DNA of 64,000 bases. Source: CAWDPQ01 sp049642465. Lineage in GTDB: Bacteria > Acidobacteriota > Vicinamibacteria > Vicinamibacterales > 2-12-FULL-66-21. The notes under the pieces are model-generated. The model was not told the origin of the DNA, did not search any database, and worked only from the letters and a program-made list of their open reading frames with translations. Location: the NCBI GenBank assembly GCA_049642465.1, contig JBAROV010000208.1, positions 67,932-131,931 of the forward strand, read 5' to 3'. This document shows positions 58,676 to 64,000 of this stretch, piece by piece (position 1 is the first letter of the stretch; each line of letters opens with the position of its first letter). Both the position numbers and the translations under genes were made by a program.

Positions 58676-59281
58676 CTAATACTTCCGCATCACTCCAACG
58701 ACGACGCCCTGAATCTGCACATCGTCAGGTGATGCAAGGATCGGTTGGATAGCGGGGTTGGCGGGCTGGAGACGGATTCGGCCCTGCTCGCGATAAAGCT
58801 TCTTCAAGGTGACGTCGGAGCCGTGCAGCATCGCAATCACCATCTCGCCGTTCTCGGCGGATCGGCGATCTTCGACGATGACGTAGTCGCCGTCGCGGAT
58901 CTGCTCGTCGATCATCGAGTCCCCTTTGACGCGCAGCACATAGCTGTCCCGCTTGCCGACGAGATTCTCCGGCACGGCAATGGTCTCAGTGCCGGCAACG
59001 GCTTCGATCGGTGACCCCGCGGCGACGTAGCCGAGCAAGGGCAGCTCGATCGCGCGTCCGCCGGTGCGTGTCGGCACCATCTCGACCGACCGGCTGCGGT
59101 TCCACGCCCGTTTGATGAAGCCTTTTTCCTGAAGATTGGTGAGATGTTTATGGACCGTCGCGAGCGACGATAGCCCGAAGCGTCGGCCAATCTCCTCGAG
59201 GCTGGGAGCGTAGCCGTGCTGCTGGATGAAATCGTTGAGGTAATCGAGCACCTCTCGTTGGCGCTTCGTCAGTGGCAGCAT
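58676..59281 (-). CDS. lexA: LexA repressor
   Basis: 201 residues. Winged helix (LTKRQREVLDYLNDFIQQHG, PSLEEIGRRFGLSSLATVHK) and peptidase S24 domain. Autocleavage site Ala88-Gly89 in GYVAAGSPIEA, catalytic Ser122 in KGDSMIDEQIRDGD, and Lys160 in DVTLKKLYRE. It represses SOS genes and is cleaved with RecA. I found no clear LexA box upstream of its own start, and the acidobacterial consensus is not fixed in my knowledge. Confidence 0.95.
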   Translation of the reverse strand: MLPLTKRQREVLDYLNDFIQQHGYAPSLEEIGRRFGLSSLATVHKHLTNLQEKGFIKRAWNRSRSVEMVPTRTGGRAIELPLLGYVAAGSPIEAVAGTETIAVPENLVGKRDSYVLRVKGDSMIDEQIRDGDYVIVEDRRSAENGEMVIAMLHGSDVTLKKLYREQGRIRLQPANPAIQPILASPDDVQIQGVVVGVMRKY

Positions 59282-59366
59282 GCGCGCACTATACGCAAAG
59301 GAAAAGCGAAAGTCAACGCGCGTGTAACATCAGCCCCGGCCGTTTGGTCTAATTGGCAAGGTTCCA

Positions 59367-60011
59367 ATGGCTGCACGGGTTCTGTCCTTCGGCGGCATGC
59401 CGAAAGTCCGTTCGTGGGACGCGCCGGTGAAGCGCGTCGCGATGACTGACGAGGTCTCTTCCCGCTGGATGACCGTGGACGATCGCGCCCTCGTGGCGGA
59501 GTGCTTGAACGGTCGGCGCGAGGCGTTCGACATCCTGGTTGAACGGCATCGACGCCACGTCTATCAGCTCTGTTATCGCTTCGTCGGCAATCACGAAGAC
59601 GCCAGCGACCTGGCGCAGGAAGTCTTCATCCGCGCCTACCGCAACCTCGCCAGATTTCGGGGACAGTCGGCCGTTGGCACATGGCTCTATCGCATTGCGG
59701 TGAACCTCTGCCTCAACCGCATTTCCGCGAAGAACAATACTTTTGAGCGAGTTGAGTATCGCGACCACAGCGACGACCGGATGGAAACAGCGGACGCGGC
59801 GCTGCTTCGCGAGGAGCGCGCCGCCGAAGTCCGCGCGGCGATCGCGCGGCTGCCGAAGAAACAGCGGGCGACTCTCGTGCTACGCGTCTACCACGAGTTG
59901 CCGCACGAGGAGATTGCCGGAATCCTTGGAAGTTCGGTTGGCGCGGTCAAGGCCAATTTCTTCCACGCGCTCGCGAATCTCAGGAAGCGACTGAAAGGCA
60001 GTGGCCGGTGA
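59367..60011 (+). CDS. ECF RNA polymerase sigma factor
   Basis: 214 residues from ATG 59367 (ATG 59442 is possible and would shorten the non-conserved N-terminus). Region 2: FVGNHEDASDLAQEVFIRAY and SAVGTWLYRIAVNLCLNRIS. Region 4: ARLPKKQRATLVLRVYHELP and HEEIAGILGSSVGAVKANFF. It overlaps the anti-sigma gene by 4 nt. Divergent from lexA. Confidence 0.92.
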   Translation: MAARVLSFGGMPKVRSWDAPVKRVAMTDEVSSRWMTVDDRALVAECLNGRREAFDILVERHRRHVYQLCYRFVGNHEDASDLAQEVFIRAYRNLARFRGQSAVGTWLYRIAVNLCLNRISAKNNTFERVEYRDHSDDRMETADAALLREERAAEVRAAIARLPKKQRATLVLRVYHELPHEEIAGILGSSVGAVKANFFHALANLRKRLKGSGR

Positions 60012-60604
60012 ACCGCCATTTGAACACCTCGGCACTCGTTGAGTGTCTCGACAACGAATTGTCGTTTCCGCGACGCGCTCATCTCGAGCGTTGCGAGACG
60101 TGCCGCCGGCGTCTGGAGGTCTTGCGCGCCACGCTGGAGAGCGTGCAGCGTGCCCGACCCGACAACATTTCCGAGCCGTCACCGCTTTTCTGGGAGCATT
60201 TTTCCCGTCGCGTGCATGACGCGATCGGGGAAGAGCCTCCAGCCAGCCGCCCGCGCTGGCTAACAATCCTGGCGCCCGTTGCGGCTGCGCTCGTGCTATC
60301 TGCCGGCGCGCTGGCCGTGTGGAGTCAACAGCGATCGCCCAGTACACCGGTCTCGCCGACAGATGTCGCCGTGGCGCCCGCAGTCATACCGCTCCTTTCA
60401 GGCGAGCCGATGGACCTCGAAGACGATGTGGAGTGGGCGCTCGTACGGGTGGCGGCGGACGATCTCGAGTGGGACTCGGCGGCCGACGCCGGAATCCGGG
60501 CAAACCCAGGCGCGGCTGAACGTGTCGCGCTCGAAATGTCCGCCGCGGAACGCACGGAGTTGGAGCGGCTCATCGAAGCCGAGATGAAGCAGACGGGAGC
60601 TTGA
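60008..60604 (+). CDS. Zinc-finger anti-sigma factor, membrane-anchored
   Basis: 198 residues, GTG start in a GTGA overlap with the sigma stop. C13 and H25-x3-C29-x2-C32 (RAHLERCETCRRRLE) form the zf-HC2 motif. One transmembrane helix (LTILAPVAAALVLSAGALAV) and an outer domain follow. Pairs with the sigma factor just upstream. Confidence 0.88.
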   Translation: MNRHLNTSALVECLDNELSFPRRAHLERCETCRRRLEVLRATLESVQRARPDNISEPSPLFWEHFSRRVHDAIGEEPPASRPRWLTILAPVAAALVLSAGALAVWSQQRSPSTPVSPTDVAVAPAVIPLLSGEPMDLEDDVEWALVRVAADDLEWDSAADAGIRANPGAAERVALEMSAAERTELERLIEAEMKQTGA

Positions 60605-60608
60605 AGCC

Positions 60609-61109
60609 ATGCTGCCTCTATTGATGTTGACGGTTGCTCTGACGCAGACCCCGGAGACGCCTCCCGCAGGACGGGCGAACCGGCCCGCGCTGACGAATTC
60701 CGAACTCGTTGACATGCTCGACACCTACGCCATCGTCCAGGCGCAGGCGGCGCTGCAGCTGACCGAGGCGCAGTACGCGCAGTTTGTCACGCGGCTGAAG
60801 CGCCTGCACCAGATCCGCCGGCAGAACGGGCGGCAACGCAATCAGATTCTGCAGGATCTGCGGCGGCTCACGCAGGAAGCCACCCCGGACGAGACCACGC
60901 TTCGCGCGCGGATGAAAGCGCTCGAAGAGCACGATATCCGTGCCGCGGACGAGTTGCGCCGCGCCTATGAGGCGATGGATGAGGTCCTTGACGCCAGACA
61001 GCAGGCCCGTTTCCGATTGTTCGAGGATCGAATGGAGCGCCAGAAACTGGACCTCTTGATGCGCGCCCGGAACCGAGCCGCCCGAGCCAACACGCAGCCG
61101 CGCCGGTAA
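60609..61109 (+). CDS. Spy/CpxP-like periplasmic helical protein
   Basis: 166 residues. Short signal-like N-terminus (MLPLLMLTVALTQTP), then long amphipathic helices including ALQLTEAQYAQFVTRLKRL (an LTxxQ-type motif) and MDEVLDARQQARFRLFEDRM. This resembles heavy-metal-resistance or Spy/CpxP envelope-stress chaperones. Directly follows the anti-sigma gene (gap 4 nt), so it may be part of the stress response controlled by that sigma factor. Confidence 0.7.
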   Translation: MLPLLMLTVALTQTPETPPAGRANRPALTNSELVDMLDTYAIVQAQAALQLTEAQYAQFVTRLKRLHQIRRQNGRQRNQILQDLRRLTQEATPDETTLRARMKALEEHDIRAADELRRAYEAMDEVLDARQQARFRLFEDRMERQKLDLLMRARNRAARANTQPRR

Positions 61110-61128
61110 TTCGCTGTAAAATCACTCT

Positions 61129-61740
61129 ATGGTTGTCCGCCGCTCGCTTGGCGTCTTCGTGGCGGTGTGCCTCGTGGCCGCGGCCCATCTGGGCGCACGC
61201 CAGCGATTCTCGAAGCAGGAGGGGGATCGGTTCCAGGCCAAACTCCAACGAATCGTGACTTTTGGCAACAAGCCTGCGGCGTCGGTCCGGCCGGGAACCC
61301 AGACGACACAGATTACCGACGATGAGCTGAACTCGTATCTGCGGTTCCATGCGCGCGACCAGATTCCCACGGGAATGGTCGAGCCGACGCTCAATGCCCT
61401 CGGTGACGGACGCGTGGGTGGACGCGTCATCGTTGACCTGGATGCCGTGCGAAAACAGAAGCAGCGAGGCTGGCTCGATCCGATGGGGTATCTCGCCGGT
61501 CAGCTTCCCGTGACGGCCAGTGGGATGCTGACCACGAAAGACGGCGTCGGGCACTTCCAGCTCGAGTCCGCAGAAATCTCTGGCGTTGCCGTTCCGAAAG
61601 CCCTGATACAGGAACTGCTCAGCTACTACTCCCGAACGCCCGAGAACCCGTCCGGCATCAACATGGACGCGCCGTTCGAACTGCCCTCCCGTATCAGAGA
61701 GATTCGCGTGGGGAAGTCCGCGTCAACCATCGTCCAATAG
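61129..61740 (+). CDS. Secreted protein of unknown function
   Basis: 203 residues with a signal peptide (SLGVFVAVCLVAAAHLGARQ). The mature region has FELPSRIREIRVGKSASTI at its end and LPVTASGMLTTKDGVGHFQL, beta-strand-rich text reminiscent of lipid-binding (LmeA/DUF2993-like) domains. That is a weak similarity. Same strand and direction as the preceding sigma operon; recG follows 27 nt downstream. Confidence 0.65.
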   Translation: MVVRRSLGVFVAVCLVAAAHLGARQRFSKQEGDRFQAKLQRIVTFGNKPAASVRPGTQTTQITDDELNSYLRFHARDQIPTGMVEPTLNALGDGRVGGRVIVDLDAVRKQKQRGWLDPMGYLAGQLPVTASGMLTTKDGVGHFQLESAEISGVAVPKALIQELLSYYSRTPENPSGINMDAPFELPSRIREIRVGKSASTIVQ

Positions 61741-61767
61741 TCTCGTCCCGCTCGACATCACTCCGGA

Positions 61768-63867
61768 GTGGATCCTCTTCAAGCGCCGCTTCAGTACCTC
61801 AAGGGAGTTGGTCCACGACGTGGCGCGGATCTGCAGCGCGTCGGGCTCGTGACGATCGAGGACCTTCTTTACAGGTTTCCGATCCGCTACGAAGATCGCG
61901 GAAGCTTTCACACCATCGCCTCGCTACGCCCCGGGACGGCTGCGTCGATCATCGGGGAGGTGGTGAGTTGCGGCGTGCGTCCCACCCGACGTCCGCGTTT
62001 CAAGATCTTCGAGATGTTGCTGCGCGATCGAACAGGCTCCCTCCGCGCGGTCTGGTTCAATCAGCCGTTTCTCTCGGACGTGTTTCATCAGCACCAGCGC
62101 GTCATCTTGTACGGCAAACTCGAGTTGAGCTCCCATGGCCTTCAGCTGCAGAACCCTCAGTACGAAATCCTGAAGTCGGAGGATCCAGCGGATGGCGATG
62201 ATGAAACGCTGCATACCGGACGCATCGTTCCCGTCTACGAAAAGACCGGCACGCTGACGACGAAGATGCAGCGAGTGCTGGTGCACCATGCGCTCGAGCA
62301 GCTGCCGCCGGAATTGCCGGATCCGCTGCCGCCGGCTGTGCGTGCCAGGCAGCAGTTGATCGATCGCCGGCGCGCACTCGCCGACGTGCATTTCCCGCCA
62401 GCGGGCACGCCGATGGACGAACTCCAGCGCTTCCGTGCGCCGGCGCAACGGCGGGTGATTTTTGAAGAGTTCTTTCTGTTTCAAGTCGGCATGGTCCTGC
62501 GCCGGCGCAAGGCTGACGTCGAGCGCAAACCGCGCGCCGTCAACGTCACCGATGAAATCCGTGAATCCGCGCGACGCGTGCTGCCATTCAAGTTGACCGG
62601 CGACCAGAAGAAAGCCATCGCCGAGATCGTGGGCGATATGAAACGTCCCCAGCCCATGAACCGCCTGTTGCAGGGCGATGTGGGATCGGGCAAAACGATC
62701 GTTGCCCTCATGGCGGCGCTGGTGGCGATGGAGAACACTCTGCAGGTCGCCTTCATGGCGCCGACGGAAATCCTGGCCGAGCAGCACTTCATCACCATCC
62801 GCCGCCTGCTCGAGCACTCGCGGTTCCGCCTGGCGCTCCTCACTGGCGCCACTCCGGCGCGCAAACGCCGCGAGGTGCAGGCGGAACTTGCCGCCGGATC
62901 GGTGCATCTCGTGGTCGGCACCCATGCGCTGGTCCAGGATCCGGTGGCCTTTCACGAGCTGGGGCTCGTGATCATCGACGAGCAGCATCGATTCGGTGTC
63001 ATGCAGCGGGCGACGCTGCGTGCCAAGGGTCTGCATCCAGACGTGCTGGTGATGACCGCAACGCCGATACCACGCACGCTCGCGCTCACTGCGTACGGCG
63101 ATCTCGACACGTCCATCATGCGAGAGATGCCGCCCGGCCGCTATCCCGTCAAGACCATCGCGAAACCGGAGTCGCGGCGGGACGAGATTTACGATTTCGT
63201 CCGCCGTCAGATCGACGAGGGGAGGCAGGCGTACGTCGTGTACCCACTGGTCGAGGAATCGTCCAAGGTGGATCTCAAGGCCGCTACCGAGATGGCCGAT
63301 CATCTCGCCCATGACGTCTTTCCCGCCTACCGCATCGGCCTCTTGCACGGGCGCATGAAGCAGGACGCCAAGGATCGCGTCATGGGAGCGTTTGCGCGGG
63401 GGGAGTTCGACGTGCTGGTCTCGACGACCGTGATCGAGGTTGGCATCGACGTGTCGAATGCCGCGGTGATGATCGTGGAGCATGCGGAGCGATTCGGCCT
63501 CTCCCAGCTCCACCAGCTGCGCGGCCGCGTCGGGCGCGGACCACACAAGTCTTTTTGCGTTCTGCTGTACCAGTCACCGCTCAACGAACAGGGGCGCGAA
63601 CGGTTGAAAGCGCTGACCGAAACCACCGACGGCTTCGAGATCGCCGAGCGAGATCTCCAGTTGCGCGGTCCAGGAGATTTTTTCGGCACCCGGCAATCGG
63701 GAATGCCCACGCTGCGAGTGGGAGACCTGCTGCGGGATCACCAGATGATGGAAGATGCTCGTCGAGAAGCGGTGGCCGCGCTCGATGATTCGCAGCAGGC
63801 GGCGCCGCTCGTCGCATTCGTCAAGAGCACGTGGGAACAGCGGTTCGGATTGGTGGGAGTGGGGTAG
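61768..63867 (+). CDS. recG: ATP-dependent DNA helicase RecG
   Basis: 699 residues, GTG start. N-terminal wedge (OB) domain: LKGVGPRRGADLQRVGLVTI, IEDLLYRFPIRYEDRG. Helicase motifs: LLQGDVGSGKTIVALMAALV (Walker A), MAPTEILAEQHF, LVIIDEQHRFGVMQRATLR (DEQH), VMTATPIPRTLALT, LLHGRMKQDAKDRVM, VSTTVIEVGIDVSNA, and QLRGRVGRGPHKSFC. It remodels stalled replication forks. Terminal TGRQSGMP-type text (FFGTRQSGMPTLRVGDLL) is the RecG signature. Confidence 0.96.
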   Translation: MDPLQAPLQYLKGVGPRRGADLQRVGLVTIEDLLYRFPIRYEDRGSFHTIASLRPGTAASIIGEVVSCGVRPTRRPRFKIFEMLLRDRTGSLRAVWFNQPFLSDVFHQHQRVILYGKLELSSHGLQLQNPQYEILKSEDPADGDDETLHTGRIVPVYEKTGTLTTKMQRVLVHHALEQLPPELPDPLPPAVRARQQLIDRRRALADVHFPPAGTPMDELQRFRAPAQRRVIFEEFFLFQVGMVLRRRKADVERKPRAVNVTDEIRESARRVLPFKLTGDQKKAIAEIVGDMKRPQPMNRLLQGDVGSGKTIVALMAALVAMENTLQVAFMAPTEILAEQHFITIRRLLEHSRFRLALLTGATPARKRREVQAELAAGSVHLVVGTHALVQDPVAFHELGLVIIDEQHRFGVMQRATLRAKGLHPDVLVMTATPIPRTLALTAYGDLDTSIMREMPPGRYPVKTIAKPESRRDEIYDFVRRQIDEGRQAYVVYPLVEESSKVDLKAATEMADHLAHDVFPAYRIGLLHGRMKQDAKDRVMGAFARGEFDVLVSTTVIEVGIDVSNAAVMIVEHAERFGLSQLHQLRGRVGRGPHKSFCVLLYQSPLNEQGRERLKALTETTDGFEIAERDLQLRGPGDFFGTRQSGMPTLRVGDLLRDHQMMEDARREAVAALDDSQQAAPLVAFVKSTWEQRFGLVGVG

Positions 63868-64000
63868 GGGACGGGAGAACGGGAGGACGGGAGCGCCTGC
63901 GGCCCGAGCGAGGCGCCGGCTTGCCAGCCGGAGCGCCGGCCCGCCTTCGCTAAAGCTACGGCGGGCAACCTTCGCGAAACCTCCGCGCGAAGGTTGGAGG
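63868..64000. repeat. GC-rich repeat-type intergenic end of window
   Basis: Downstream of recG, no gene begins. GGACGGGAGAACGGGAGGACGGGAGC is a short tandem purine repeat (given in full only as coordinates 63869-63894). GCCCGCCTTCGCTAAAGCTA continues as CGGCGGGC, a near-palindrome (63940-63967). The word CGCCTTCGCT...TACGGCG resembles the repeat-like DNA inside the nth 3' end. Likely dispersed repeats. Confidence 0.55.

Noticed and set aside
59282..59366. LexA box upstream of lexA
   Set aside because: No palindromic GTTC- or CTG-type operator could be recognised in the 85 bases; the consensus for this group is not known to me.

Overview
The window is high-GC bacterial chromosome, with dense operons and many 1-4 nt stop/start overlaps. 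It looks like Acidobacteriota, probably a Vicinamibacteria-type lineage. This is inferred from a decayed PadR + ADOP-type (acidobacterial duplicated orphan permease) pair at 960-2205, several ECF sigma/anti-sigma modules, secreted TPR and propeller proteins, and abundant intergenic repeats. No 16S gene is present, so the taxonomy is not proven. There is no plasmid, phage or CRISPR signature; almost everything is chromosomal housekeeping.

Layout. 1-2310: tail of a lipoprotein gene, then a decayed PadR regulator and ADOP permease. 2311-5113: an enolase-superfamily enzyme and a cupin-like protein (minus), divergent from an RraA-like protein, all three with export signals. 5190-8070: DUF983 protein, a sigma/anti-sigma/secreted-protein operon whose sigma gene is frameshifted, and tRNA-Gly(CCC). 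8232-11619: a secreted Asp/His-rich protein and a phosphomannomutase/sugar-1-phosphate nucleotidyltransferase pair. 11718-12284: pgsA. 12336-19908: a nine-gene minus-strand operon aroC-def-fmt-rsmB-PASTA-rpe-thioesterase-epimerase-bamD. 20025-23279: a very large sigma-54 activator. 23309-30366: TPR protein, ECF sigma/anti-sigma pair, secreted beta-propeller protein and SpoIVB-like (S55) protease.

30459-44101 is the most interesting region. An aromatic amino acid operon, aroDE-trpE-G-D-C-F-B-A-aroQ-aroF-tyrA followed by a GNAT, acetoacetyl-CoA synthetase and a JAMM protease, is preceded by what looks like a complete ribosome-mediated trp attenuator. It has a reading frame with three consecutive Trp codons (30554-30562), mutually exclusive RNA pairings, and an 11-bp GC-rich terminator followed by six T residues (30626-30656), ten bases before the aroDE start. 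If correct, tryptophan supply controls the whole common pathway plus the Trp, Phe and Tyr branches from one switch.

44113-54508: secreted protein, pepA, amidase (AMIN + Amidase_3), ftsK, ribonuclease J, rsmA, a small metallopeptidase and nth; a structured, possibly non-coding segment lies between rsmA and rnj. 54531-58063: a five-gene overlapping operon of ECF sigma, anti-sigma, two unknown exported proteins and a c-type cytochrome. 58243-63867: DUF3467 protein and lexA (minus), then an ECF sigma/anti-sigma pair with a Spy-like protein, a secreted protein and recG (plus). Intergenic spaces carry several repeat families, including GGGGACAGTCCCC palindromes, GGGGTCAGACC tandem units and CCAATTCCCAACTCCC-type inverted repeats.
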